From: Symbiodinium natans
Lineage: Eukaryota; Sar; Dinophyceae; Suessiales; Symbiodiniaceae
Assembly (NCBI GenBank): GCA_905221605.1
Contig: CAJNDS010000589.1
Coordinates: 1-64,000 of the forward strand
Reading direction: 5' to 3'
Length of the DNA: 64,000 nucleotides
The position numbers and the translations under genes were made by a program. The notes beneath the pieces were generated by a model. It did not search any database, was not told the DNA's origin, and saw only the letters and a program-made list of their open reading frames with translations. Each line of letters opens with the position of its first letter. Positions within the stretch are counted from its first letter, which is position 1. Below are positions 31,838-42,604 of this stretch, piece by piece.

Positions 31838-33650
31838 AGCCTAAAGCTCTTCCAACGGGCCCTCGGAATGCCTCTTTCTGTCATTGTAAAGAAGCCGCAG
31901 TTTATCACATGGTTCTGATGTTCAACGTGCTATCCGGCCACTCATGTCAGAACGGATCACCAACCAAAACGACAGAATTGACACGTCAGATGTGTGGCCG
32001 GAGTGACTTCAGCTCCATGTGGGCAAGCTTCTGGGTTGCACAGCACAAGTGCAGAGGTCTCACTTTCAAGCTCAAGATTGTACAGTGCAGGCAGCATCCT
32101 TCGCCAGAAGAGTGTCCATGCCCCGGATGCAGAGAAACCAAGACCGCGGGGCCCAACGGAGCCAAACTATCGACATGAAGCATGTCGCCTCTGCTTTCCC
32201 AATCGCCGGCTGCGCGACACGTCGCTTCCACTGCTGGCAGCAGGTGACAAGAGGAGAGGTCCTGGGATCTGTTTGTGCGAATCACCCGGAAGCGAAGCGG
32301 CGTTGACCAGGCAAGTGCAAAGACAAAAGGCGAGCCCTGGTCGTTCAAGATGCGGAGCGCAAGTCTTTTACCAAGGTGGATCTTAACGTCTTAACCCTGA
32401 GCTCAGCAAGATGCTTGGCTTGACCTGCAGGCCCTAATCAGAAATCAAACCTTGGCCGTGAAGTGACAATACCGTAGCCCAAGCTGCAGCTGCCAGAACT
32501 TCGGGTTCAACCCTGTGTTGAGCAGGGCAACTTGCATGGGCACACCCAAGCCAAGGGCTGTAAGCGAGGTACCAGGTTCACTCGTCAAATTGCCAGGTTT
32601 CTTGCGCAAGTTGTATCCAAGTTCGGAGCGACAAAGAAGAGTCAATCATGGGTCCAGGAGGGGTGGAAAGACCACACACTACCAAGACAGGCTCGGCCTG
32701 CAGCTGGCCCACATCATAGGAAAAAGGAGAGGATATGTGCGCTACATGCGCTACTTTGCGGGACACGTTTGGCCCCCGAGAGGCTTCAGTTTCCACATAA
32801 GGGCAGTCGAGGCCCAAGCCTCCCGAGGCTACCGTGTCCTCTCTAAGAACAGCAGCTAAGTTTCACGAGCCATCACACAGGTGCACTGCAGCACGCTTAC
32901 CGTGACCAACCGGAGCGTTCCCTTCATCCTGAATCCCAGCAGCCGCCAGAGTTCCAACAGACCAACGCCCTGTCGCACATCATCATTTGAACATTGGTAG
33001 GGAGCTAAAAAAAGTGACCCGAAGCTGCAAACTCAGCCCACAGCAAGCAACTGCTTTCCAGACATCCGCTGCTTTTTTTCGCGGGGTAGCTAATGCGTAT
33101 CCACCGAGATTCACCAAAAGGTCGGTCCAGAAGTTTACTGGCGCCAACGCTTTGTCGCCGCGATTGCAGCCGTGGCCAAGAAGACAGCTCATTCATGCTG
33201 CTGCAACGTGCTTCGTGCTGTGCTGTCCAGGTCAGCTTTCGATGACGTTTGTGAAAGCTTGTAGCTGTACGAACTATCGAAACCACCCCATTCAAGCGTC
33301 GATGATAATTAGCCTTTGCCAAGGGTTCTGAAACGTTCCAAGCGGAGAGCGGCCGTGGGGCATGAGAGCATATAACAGCCCTAGACATGCCCTACCGCCC
33401 AGAGGAGCGGATCGAGCCGCAAACCTGGGACGCACTACTGGTCGCTTTGTCAGCTTTGTGTGGCATTTTGATGTGTGTGGCAGGGTGATTGGTGAGCCGA
33501 CACTGAACCGGGGGTGGGGGGTGGGGGGGGGGCCGGGGGCGGAGGATCTCCTGAACCTTGCTCCCGAACCCCTAAAACACCTAAGCAACAGCATCGGCAG
33601 AAGCTCCAAAAAGGTTGAGAAGGCATCGGTTTCTGCTGGCCAGCCAATGC
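31838..33650 (+). other. No firm gene between MFS and cyclophilin genes
   Basis: Frames of up to 114 codons at 32515-32859 and 32987-33331 are not recognised. A G-run occurs at 33507-33535. Confidence 0.4.
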
Positions 33651-33653
33651 TAG

Positions 33654-33752
33654 ACTCTGGCCTTGCGGTTTCCCGGGCTCCCACGCTTCACTGAGGTGGA
33701 AGATCGCATAAAGCCCAATGTCACCAACAAGGTTTTCATGGACATCGAGTTA
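33654..33752 (+). CDS. Cyclophilin gene, first recognised exon
   Basis: The frame is open from 33654 and reads FTEVEDRIKPNVTNKVFMDI then EL, the usual first beta strand after a short leader. Ending before GA at 33753 keeps phase 0 to the next small exon; the frame itself runs on to a TAA at 33780. Confidence 0.7.
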
Positions 33753-36700
33753 GATGGTGTCTCGCCTCAAACTCAAAGATAACCCCAAGAGTTTGTCGCA
33801 AGAGCTTTATCGGTCTTCAAGTCTCCATCGGGGCGTTCTAGACTTCCGTGAGTTCCGTCTTGCTTGGCACGGCGCCTCAGTGAACAGCTCAACCGCTCGG
33901 ACCTTGTACTTACCATCTCGTAAGAGCATCCTGAGGTGAGCCAGCAGGGCGCATTGAATATGGGCAGCTCGGCTCAGCAGCATTGCGGTCGGAGAGCTTC
34001 GTGTGATCAATGAGGTAGCTCAGAAAAAGCTGTAAGCCTAGGCCTGTAAGCCCTTGAACCTCGGCTTTGCAACCCCGCTCCAAATCTTCAGTCCTTGCAC
34101 CACCTTCCGAGGCTCTTTGGTGAGCAGCTCCCAAAGACGGTTGAGAATTTCCTTGGCCTGATCAAGGGCACCTTGGCGTGGGTTCAGAGTTCCAGGAAAT
34201 TGCCGCACAGATCACGGATCTCTTGCGCTACATGTGCCTTAAAGCAGCCCAGCTGCGACAGGGAGTCGACAATGTGTGTTGCAGCGGCATGTCTCACCCG
34301 GGCATTGCTTGAGGTACCTACACAGATGAAGAAGGACCGTTTCGCGCCTTTGCCGTTGGGAGAGATGCCGAGATTCGATGCAAAGCATGCACGGAGCTTT
34401 GTGTTCGGGCCCAACAGGAAAAGAGCAGAAGTCGGCTTTCTGCTACAAGCTTCTTGGCGAAGCCCATAAAGCTCTCAACCCTGCCGGGCAGTTGTCAAGC
34501 CCAGCTGCCCCAGACATGGTCCCTAGTTAGGAGTGCCAGTGGCAGTTTCTTGTTCAGGCCGTGAAAAAAGAAAGACCTATCCCATCTGAACGCCGGATAG
34601 TCGACCCGAAAACTTGCCAAGGGACTCTTCCTTCGCTTACATCGGCGCGGGGCACATCATCTCTGGAGGATGTCTCTCACAGCCTATCTTAAAGCATGTT
34701 ACTCATGTTACATCCTTTCTCTTCAAGTTGGGCTTGAGTCATATTAAGGTCTACGGGTGTCAAAAACAAGCGGTGGGCAGCATCCGAGACTCCTAAACCA
34801 CCCTGGAGTCGGGCCTCCATGTGATGTGCCGATCTGCCTGCCAAAGCCCCTCCCCGCCCCACCCCAAGCGCAACATCGGCGAGGGACTCGAAAATGGAGG
34901 ACATTTGGAAATCAACGAACTGAATTTCACGTGGCAAGTTCTGAATTTGGCTGCGGGACAATCCCCGGAGTGCAAGTTATGGGGTCTGGTGAATCTGCTG
35001 GAGAGTGTCGCTGTAGCTGGATGCCAAGCGAACTGCATGCAACACAACCAGTGTAAGACCGCGAATGAGCGGACCACGATTCAAAGCCCACACGCGACGA
35101 CAGTTCTGCCCTTCACGAGGAGCATGCGCACCGGACCGAGTCGACAGTACGATTTCATGTGAAATCAAATCCCTCCAGAACGGACGCACGAAGCGAAGCC
35201 ATGCGACTGTGCGACAGAGAGGAAGCAAAGCACGTCGTTCAGGTTTTCGTGACGGAGCGCGATTTGGACCGAGGAATGTGTGCAAGACCTAGGCGATTTT
35301 CTGACGTCGGACGAACGTATACAGCTTATCCCCCGAAGCATGTAATCTTCCGCCTGGACGGCACCTTTTTGTTTTGTTGCCCTAAACGAGCGCCGCCCCA
35401 GGCGAGAACGCAAACATTGAAATCATAACCGGAGCCAAACGTTACTACAGCACCCTCCACCCAGCGTTTTGAGGGTCTACGTCGCTGGGGTTTAGAAGGT
35501 TTATCGAGGGCTTGGCATGTTTCGGGATTTTCAAGCACAGCGGTTTCTAGGGCGGTAGCCTGTTTTTCAGCCTTTCCAGGATGCGTGTCTTTAGGGCTTC
35601 TATTTCCGAGGTCGTTGCAGTTGCTTTTTGTTACGGTTTGGGTCTTTGAGGTTGAGGGCTCAGGTTTTAGGGTTGAGGGTTTTCAACGAGCGTTACCGAA
35701 TGCGAATCTTAGGCTCTCCATACATGATTTGTTGGGTTTCGGGGCTGATTAGTCATGGCGCATACAGCCAGTTTCACAAGGTCTCTCAGTCACCGGTCAG
35801 AATTTGCAGCCCACGAATTTGAAGAAAGTCGCAACGCTAGGTAGTACCACAGTGTACCAGGCTCACGTTCGTGATGCCAGTGCACCCTTGCGCGACTGCT
35901 CGCTCCATCCATGTCTGGATGATTGTGTCCGCGTGGCCATTGCGTTGTTGCCAGCGCATCCTGTTTGGAATGCCGACTGCATCCATGGTATACATAGATT
36001 CTTCCGCAGCATCCCGACTTTGTCATGGTGAATACATCGTGGTGCTACCACGCTCGTGTTGACAGGGATCCTGGGGGGCAGGATCATTGCGTCCGTGTCA
36101 AAAGTGCATTCTGCTGCCAAGATTATATGCGCGTTGTCGGTGCTGTCTGTTGCTTGCCTAAACTTGCATCCATGTTGCCAGTGCATTCATATTGCCAGAT
36201 GGCTACGTCCTGTTACCAGCAACTTTGTTAGCTGTTGCTAGCTGGGATTCCGTCCATTTCCGAGTTACCATGGAGCGTGTGCATGTGCAGCGATGGTGCC
36301 TGACCGGATGCTTACATCTGTGTTGCCATGTGTTGCCAGTGGAACCTGTTGCGAATGCGTCCGTGCCAGAGTCCATGTTACCAGCACTCGACTGTACTGT
36401 ATGCAGGGCATCGAAGCAGGAACTTCGTGGAAGTTGTCCAGCAATCCTGAAAAGTTGACTGTTTTCAATCTTCCCATGGACATGAAGAAACCGAAGAAAA
36501 CCAGAGCTCCAGGAAACCCTGGTTTGGATCTGACAACGGTCGAGCCTTCTTGCTGCATTTGTGAGGTTTACTCGAGTTTAGCCGCTTAAGCTTGGGACCC
36601 TTCTTTAGACCCTATCTCGAGTTGCATGGTAATGCGGTAGTCCTTCTGATGAAGCCTGCAAGGTTCACACATGAGGAGCTGCAGGAGTACTATGAGTACT

Positions 36701-39700
36701 TCAAGGCAGGTGATGTGCAGTTTTCGGGGAAGATGCTCGCTAGAGTAGAGTCGGGTGTGAGGTATGGGCTCGCTGTGCGTGTTTATTTGTTTGTTTTTGT
36801 TTGTTGGGGGTGGGAGCGGGGGGTTATGCCTCATCTTTTGAGGAAGAGCTGACGGTCGATTTTCGGTCTAAGGTGTTTGCATGTGTTCGCAGCTCAGGTT
36901 CAAATTTCACAGGGTCGTGAGATGTGTTGAAAACCGAAGCGCTTGCAGGAGTTTGCGACACTTCCGAAGAAGGTTGGCAAGGCCGGGAGACGTGCGCAGT
37001 GCAGAATGCTGGCGGGCTGTAGCATGCACATCCCCGCACACGGGCCGGCCATGACTGTGATGAGCAATCGTGCGCCTGTAGTCAAAGGTGCCAAGTCCCC
37101 CTTGCCAAACACGTCGTGGCATGCATCAAATCACACGCACACATATATATATTTATATATATGGTTCAGCGTCGAGCGTCCTGGCCCCCCCCCCCCCCCA
37201 TGGTATCCCCCCCCCCCCAAGTCTACTCTACGGTCCCTAAACCCCTAAACCCTAAACCCTAAACCCTAAACCCTAAACCCTAAAACCTAAACCCTAACCC
37301 TAAACCCTAAACCTTAAGTCTTAAACCTAAACCCTAAACCCTAAAACCCTGAACCCTAAACCCTAACCCTAAAACCAACCCCCAACCACACCACAGGGGG
37401 GGGGGATTCATCTTAGTACCCCATCCGCGGGGAAAACCCTAAACCTAAACCTAAACCCTAAAACCCTAAACCCTAAAACCCTAAAACCCTAAACCCTAAA
37501 CCTAAACCCTAAACCCTAACCCTAAAACCCTAAAACCAACCCCAACCACACCACAGGGGGGGGGGGGGGTAGGGGGGGGGGGGGGGGGCCCCGCCGGGGC
37601 CGAATCATATATATATATATATATAGATATGTATATATATATATATACACTTGTATATGCAAACTTCTACGTCCTCACGTCTTTCTGGGGGTGTCGTTTC
37701 TGCTCCTGGTTTCTTACGCGGAGCCCTGAGCACTGAGACCTAACGGTAAACATGTGTAAGCATGTGTAATTTTCAGTGTAAACCCGTGCCTCCGAAACGG
37801 GAAGGTCGAGAAGAGCTGGGTACCCCGATGGGGAGCGGACCTTGGGCTGGGTGAAGACCGTTACGGCGTCATCCGCAAGGAGGGCCAGGCACAGGAAATG
37901 GCCCCGAGAATCCCGTTCAACAGTTCAGCCCTGATTGAATTTTTCGGAGAGTCGAGAGCAAAAGGTTCCGGGGATAAGCCCAATATGTAGGTGGGTGGTT
38001 AGGTTCAGCTTCAGTTTGGGCAGTGCTCGGGCTTCTTCTTATGGTGTTTCCACTTCCCCGCAGGGGCCTGTGTGGACAAGCATCCGTTGAGGTTTTGAAG
38101 GATCTGAAGAGCAGTCAGTGCGGCCAGCGGCCATGATCTGTATGTGCTTCCTGCTTTGGACTCGCCGTGGCGGGGCATGCTCACTTGAATGTCGATGAAG
38201 GGCTTGAGGGGCGCTGGTCTCAGTGTCGTGAGGACTGTACCCGATTGTGGTTCCGGGAAGGGGGGGTGGGGGGGGGGGGGGCTGAAAGAGTGCTCTACCG
38301 ATCTGCACGAGTTTGAAGCGACGCTCCGGTGCAAGCACCTCAGGGAGCAGATTTGTATTGCCAGCCCCACAACATCCGCCAACCAAATCAACCAACCTTC
38401 CGAGTGTGCGGGTTTAGCAAATGGGGTTAACCTCCCTTGGATTCGGCCACATGCAGGCGTGCGATTCTTCCAGCCTCTTGTCAGCAAAATGTACTTCGTA
38501 ATATCGCTCCAAGATTATCGCTAGGTCCCTACACCCTCAACACGGTATTCGACTGACGCATGCCGCGCGAGGCTTTGTGCGAGAGTGAGCGACCAAACAT
38601 TTAGTCAGGGCGGATGCCCCCGCCGAGTGGTTCGTAGCAGCAAGAGCGAGAAAAGCGTCAGCCCGAATGGCGGGTGCCAAACAGGCGAAAACCATCCAAA
38701 GCATTAACCGAATGATGCTATGGCTGTCGTCCATGGCTCAAGCCCCGAGCAAAACCGAATCTTGCTGCCCTGCGTCTACATTCACCTTCACACATGCCTC
38801 AGATAACGAAGATGGCGAGCTCACGGAGGTCTGCTCGAAAATGGAGAAGCTCCTCGAGCCACTTGGTGCCAGGAAAGCCACCGTGCCCAGTGCAGGGAAC
38901 CAATTGTCCGAGAACCTCACCCTACAGTACCAAACAAAGTGTTGAATGGCTTCCAAAAAAGGGAGAGTGAGAGAGATCTAAGGGATTGAGAGATGGACGG
39001 ATCGGGAACCCCAAGATGGAGTAAGCCAGACTGGACCAACATCTCTTGGCCAGCGCGGCCGGGGTCAGACCCTAAGAAGAAGCTGAACTGGATGACTCCC
39101 TCTGACCTATTACCGTCCCGATAGATGTCTGCATTTTCAAGCAGCTATGTCCTGGCGTTCGGGATGAAGACAAAGACTGAGGCCGTATTGCAGGGGCTGT
39201 AGGGGAGCCGTGGTAGTCTGAGGGTAGAATGGTGCGAATGGTCGTGCTTTGGGAGAAGGGACGTTGGCAGAACTCTGCGCTGCACCTTAAGTTTGCAACC
39301 CAAACCCTACACTCACTGACAGGAAGGGCGACGGGGCCAAGATTATTTTCTTCCGACCGGAGTGGGAGAAGGGCTGTGACATGCGAGGAGGCACCTTCCA
39401 GGCGGGTTTCCTGGGATGCCAGCTGCCAATCAAGTCTGGGGAATAATGTGAGGCTATGTATACATATATTCAATTTTCACATTTATTTTCTTTCTAGAGC
39501 TTGATACCGGGGTTGATCGACAGGCGTGAGGGTTGCTGGCCCTAGCTTGGAAATGGCCATGCCGTATAACTCAAGTTGCAACCAGTTGCAGCCAGTTCTA
39601 TGTAGCCTGGATTTGCCAGCTAAGTGTTTATGAACTCGCGAAGTTTTAGGAAACAAGGGCAGAATAGGTTTTGATCAAGGTTTTTTCGGTTTTAATGAAA

Positions 39701-41548
39701 AATCGTTTGGTGTTAAAACCCTCAGCTGTTCAAATTTTCGCCGGCCTCAGGGTGAAACGCAGATCCATTTTCCAAACACTCTTTTAAACTGCATTTGCCG
39801 GTTGGGGTTCCAAGGTCAACGGCAACTTGTGAGTTAAAGTCGAAACCTATGCCAAAAACCCTTTTCCACCAGCGAAACCCTGCCTTGTGCGAGTGTGAGT
39901 ACCGAAACCCCGAACCCGGAACTCTACAACCCTAAAGTCCCTAAACCCAACGTGACGCTTTTTTAAAGTCAGCGGAGGGCGGCCAACCTGCAGCAGCCGT
40001 GGGGGTAGTAGAAAAGACCAGCTAAATCGTATGCACAAACCCAGCCAACCCTACAATTAGGGTTGGTTGGAGGAGAGGGCTGGGGGTTGGAGGGAGCTGG
40101 GCGGACAATTGGCTGGCCTGCTGAAGTGGCGGTTTGGGGGGGTGGGGGGAGGGGCGTTGGCTGGAAGGGTTGGATGGAGTGGTTGGGGGAGGGGGGAGAG
40201 GGGTTGGGGGTGTTGGCTGGAGAGGAGGGTTGGAGCGCTGGGGTTGGCTGGACGGGAAGGGGGGGGGGGGGGCGTGCTCTACGGAGGTAGTATGAAATAC
40301 TTGTTTGACTGTTTGCATGTCCGGGCATTTAAAAACCTTCACCGTAAAATTCGAAACCCCTAACTTTATTTAGTGCGAATGCCAACAAAAAGCCGAAGTC
40401 CCCACCCCCCCCCCATTCAGGGTGAAAACTTCAAAGTCCCGGCCATGAAGCGCGGGATGCTTGCCATGGACCGCGACGAGGGCAAGGCCTCACGAGTGGC
40501 GGTGTCTTAGGGTCTGTATTCTTGTGATATCATCACAACCATCATGAACGTCCTCACACCTTGTGTACATGTTTGGGAATCATGAGCGGTAGACATCACA
40601 AAGAGTCGTTGGGGTTGCAGGCGATACATAGTTGTCAGCTAGCTTGTCCAACTAGACCTTACTGCCCAAAGCAAACAAGCTATATAGCTTCAGCTGCGAT
40701 ATTTGCAAGGTTCCCTGACTTCTCTAGATGCGGAGTTTCGTAGAGGTGGGCTTCAGAAGTGTCAGGGTGTGAGGCTCTAAGGGAACAGGGTGTCAGGGTT
40801 TGGCACCCCAGCCTTGAGCACAAGCTTTGCAGGCCAGAGATGACTGACTTTGTTCATCTTCACATACGAAGTGGCATCGCATGTGCTGTAGTCACATGTG
40901 GCTAGCCAGGCTGTTTCACAGGTGGCGTCACGAAGAGCAACGAAGTGTGACTTAACATTGGTACAAACATCGACGCCGGTTTGATGCAGTTGTGCAAAAT
41001 TACCACGGCTGTAGCCACTGCCCAAGTTCTCAGCTTTGCCTGATGTCTTAGTTGCGCTGTCCAACAGATTGCAGAAGCAGCAGCTCTTGCTCGCGGGAAG
41101 TGTTGGGCTGGTCAGGGTCTGCGGCCTGTAGGGCTTCAAGTTCTGGGCTTGCGGCTTGCTGCTGTATTTGCAGGGTTGGCGCAAAGAGCCGGCATCTCTG
41201 CACCCCCGAAGCCTTGCACGTAGAATCTCGTCGACTACCTTTTGCAAGGACGTCCAGGGATCAGTCTTCTTCATCACACTGAAGGACTTGGGGTGGAATT
41301 GGTAGTAATTAGATAGCTCCAAGCGAGACTACACATGCAAATCCTCTTGGTTTGCTTTGTTTGTTCCCAAGTCAGGCAGAGCTTCCAATCCCAAGGCTTC
41401 AAGCTCTGCCCGAGTCAGCCTTATCCTTGAGCTTCGAACCCCAACCCATGCAGTTCAGATTAGCGCGGGGGGTCTTGGGGTCCTTCTGGTTTCGGAGTTT
41501 AGGGGTTTAGTGTCTTTACCGAGTTCGCGCATGCGACAATAAAGACGC

Positions 41549-41587
<39 letters not shown>

Positions 41588-42604
41588 TTCGGGGGCTACG
41601 TGCAGAGGAAGGAAGGAAGGAAGAGAGAGAGGGAGAGGGAGAGGGATAGGGATAGGGAGAGGGAGAGGGAGAGGGAGAGGGAGAGCGAGAGGGAGAGCGA
41701 GAAAGAGGAACAGAGAGAGAGAGAGAGAGACAGAGAGGCCCCGCAAGAAGAAGCAGAGGAAGCGGAAGAAGAAGACGACAAAGAAGAAGAAGAAGCAGAA
41801 GAAGCAGAAGAAGAGAGAGAGAGAATAACCAATTAAAACCAATAAAAACCAATCGAAACCCAATAAAAACCAATAGAGAACCAATTTAAAGCAAATAGAA
41901 AACCAAATATAAACCTTTAACAGCCAATAGAAAACCAATTATTCTATTGGTCTTTATTGGGTTTCTGTTGGCTTTTGTTGGTTTTAATTGGTTTTTCTAT
42001 TGGTTTTCATTGGTTTTTAATTGGTTTTCTATTGGTTCTTATTGGTTTGAGTTGGTTTTCTATTGGTTTTAATAGCTTTCTATTGGTTTTCTATTGATTT
42101 TTATTCGTTTCGCATTGGTTTTCTATTGATTTTTATTGTTTTCGCATTGGTTTTCTATTGGTTTTCCATGGGTTTGTATTGGTTTCTTATGCAGGAGTTC
42201 CCTGCCATGGACAAGCGGTGGTGCTGCTTCGGCGAGGTCCTCACCGGCATGGAGATTGTCAGCCAGATGGAGGACGTTTCAGGTTTCCATGTTTCGGTTG
42301 TGCCTAGGAGGCCTAGGAGGTGCTGAGATCAACAAAAGACTTGGAGCCGAACGATGCAGAGCCTTTGGGTGGCCTCTTGGGTGACTGGGCATTCCCAGTC
42401 GTGTCTCATTCGGCCATGCCCATGCAACCCAACATGGACCACATGGAAGCAACATATTTCAAGGCTGGACCTTGCGCCAGAAGTCTTAAACTGTAAGCTG
42501 CAGTAAGTATTCAGTAAGCCTTGTATTCGCAGGAGGACTTTGAAGCCAGACCTCACAAGATCCGGATTACGGATTGCGGTGAGCTTCCGCTGGGCAGCGA
42601 CTGA
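33654..42604 (+). CDS. Cyclophilin-type peptidyl-prolyl cis-trans isomerase, multi-exon gene
   Basis: Cyclophilin segments occur in order on the + strand: N-terminal strand (NKVFMDIEL, 33654-~33752), GR segment (33822-33847), LFGEQLPKTVENF (34112-34167), FxxIxxxxIIxGG (34622-~34668), GENF...GMLAM (40421-~40498), GSVFFITLK (41258-41284), DKRWCCFGEVLTGMEIV (42195-42282), KIRITDCGEL and stop (42533-42604). Spacing within and between these pieces equals the family pattern. The SIYG segment between the GG and GENF exons is missing, so at least one exon was not found. Catalysis by the family depends on the FHR Arg, which here is FAY, and on SQFF, here SVFF; isomerase activity may therefore be reduced. 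The gene would make a proline isomerase or chaperone. Residues before the domain could be part of a targeting sequence. Confidence 0.85.
33822..33847 (+). CDS. Cyclophilin gene, candidate 26 nt micro-exon
   Basis: Between TTCAAG and GTGAGT lies SPSGRSRLP in phase 0 to 2. Joined to the next exon it gives GRSRLPLF, matching the GRIVFELF of cyclophilins position by position. Its small size keeps confidence moderate. Confidence 0.5.
34112..34167 (+). CDS. Cyclophilin gene, PKTVENF exon
   Basis: After CCGAG the frame reads LFGEQLPKTVENFLGLIKG, the family's helix 1 motif (PKT.ENF). Starts in phase 2; a GC donor at 34168 is likely. Confidence 0.85.
34622..34668 (+). CDS. Cyclophilin gene, active-site strand exon
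   Basis: Follows GCCAAG and reads DSSFAYIGAGHIISGG, aligning without gaps to FHRIIPGFMIQGG. The catalytic Arg of FHR is Tyr here. It would end before GA at 34669. Confidence 0.6.
35870..36390 (+). repeat. Degenerate repeat with TTGCCAGTGCAT words
   Basis: TGTTGCCAG/TGTTACCAG, CATCCATG and TTGCG(T)CCGTG words recur six or more times in similar order over ~520 bases. The copies are too diverged by eye to fix a unit length. Confidence 0.4.
36592..36965 (+). CDS. Unrecognised candidate exons
   Basis: One frame (36592-~36780) reads AVVLLMKPARFTHEELQEYY then EYFKAGDVQFSGKML and ARVESG, with an internal AG-G at 36661 that could be the true start. A second candidate follows GCTTGCAG at about 36943 (EFATLPKK) before GT. 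The composition looks coding but no family is recognised. They lie within the cyclophilin gene and might belong to an overlapping gene. Confidence 0.4.
37232..37405 (-). repeat. Telomere-like array 1 (CCCTAAA) with C/G-runs
   Basis: About 18 CCCTAAA-type units (C-rich strand on top), ending AACCACACCACAG and a run of G. It is preceded by two poly-C runs at 37186-37199 and 37207-37218. Confidence 0.93.
37434..37595 (-). repeat. Telomere-like array 2, duplicate of array 1
   Basis: CCCTAAA, CCTAAA and CCCTAAAA units, again ending in CCAACCACACCACAGGGGGG, then G-runs to 37588. The shared non-telomeric tail shows that the two arrays are copies of one larger unit. Confidence 0.93.
37606..37655. 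repeat. AT dinucleotide repeat
   Basis: (AT)n with TAGATATG interruptions, a short distance after telomere-like array 2; a similar short AT stretch lies at 37142-37161, before array 1. Confidence 0.9.
37776..37988 (+). other. Open frame, possible exon
   Basis: A frame without ATG, open for about 70 codons to TAG at 37986, reads LGLGEDRYGVIRKEGQAQEM with mixed charged residues that look protein-like. Not recognised. Confidence 0.3.
38667..38945 (+). CDS. Unrecognised 92-codon ORF
   Basis: Starts MAGAKQAKTIQSINRMM and has an acidic middle (DNEDGELTEVCSKMEKLLEP). Codon choice in the second half looks coding. It lies within the cyclophilin gene; no family is recognised. Confidence 0.3.
   Translation: MAGAKQAKTIQSINRMMLWLSSMAQAPSKTESCCPASTFTFTHASDNEDGELTEVCSKMEKLLEPLGARKATVPSAGNQLSENLTLQYQTKC
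40421..40498 (+). CDS. Cyclophilin gene, GENF exon
   Basis: After a poly-C tract and ATTCAG the frame reads GENFKVPAMKRGMLAMDRDE then GKASRV, equivalent to DENF...G.LSMA. It ends in phase 0 before GC (40499), or three bases later before GT (40502); both keep the frame into the next exon. Confidence 0.8.
41258..41284 (+). CDS. Cyclophilin gene, SQFFIT exon (27 nt)
   Basis: Between GTCCAG and GACTTGG reads GSVFFITLK. Only the GA donor at 41285 gives the frame and length that join to the next exon (FFITLKEFPAMDKRWCCFGE), which is exactly the family spacing. GT at 41302 would break the frame. Confidence 0.8.
41549..41826 (+). repeat. GA / GGGAGA / GAAGAA repeats in a cyclophilin intron
   Basis: (GA)n at 41551-41583, GGAAGGAA, then GGGAGAGGGATA units, (GA)n and GAAGCAGAA units. 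All lie in the intron before the FGEV exon. Confidence 0.93.
41828..42185. repeat. Large imperfect inverted repeat of CCAAT / ATTGG units
   Basis: The left arm (41828-41938) is made of AACCAATAAAAACCAAT-type units. The right arm (41941-42185) is made of their reverse complement (CTATTGGTTTTTATTGG types) and is about twice as long. The axis is at about 41940. The right arm ends at the splice acceptor (TTATGCAG), so it also supplies a T-rich tract. Confidence 0.92.
42195..42282 (+). CDS. Cyclophilin gene, FGEV exon
   Basis: After TTATGCAG reads EFPAMDKRWCCFGEVLTGME then IVSQMEDVS. CFGEVLTGMEIV is the conserved FG.V..GM..V block. It ends before GT at 42283 in phase 1. The last exon starts in phase 0, so a short exon may lie between or the donor differs. 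Confidence 0.88.
42533..42604 (+). CDS. Cyclophilin gene, last exon with stop
   Basis: After TTCGCAG reads EDFEARPHKIRITDCGELPL then GSD and TGA. KIRITDCGEL is the family's C-terminal strand. Confidence 0.88.
   Translation, partial: EDFEARPHKIRITDCGELPLGSD

Larger units (their letters stand above)
34670..40420 (+). other. Long intron region(s) of the cyclophilin gene
   Basis: About 5.7 kb separate the GG and GENF exons. It contains telomere-like arrays, AT repeats, and several frames that look coding but not cyclophilin-like (listed separately). Either a second gene lies here or the candidates are chance. Confidence 0.5.

Noticed and set aside
31129-32178. 349-codon ORF overlapping the MFS gene
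   Set aside because: Out-of-frame shadow; the overlapped part encodes membrane helices in the MFS frame.
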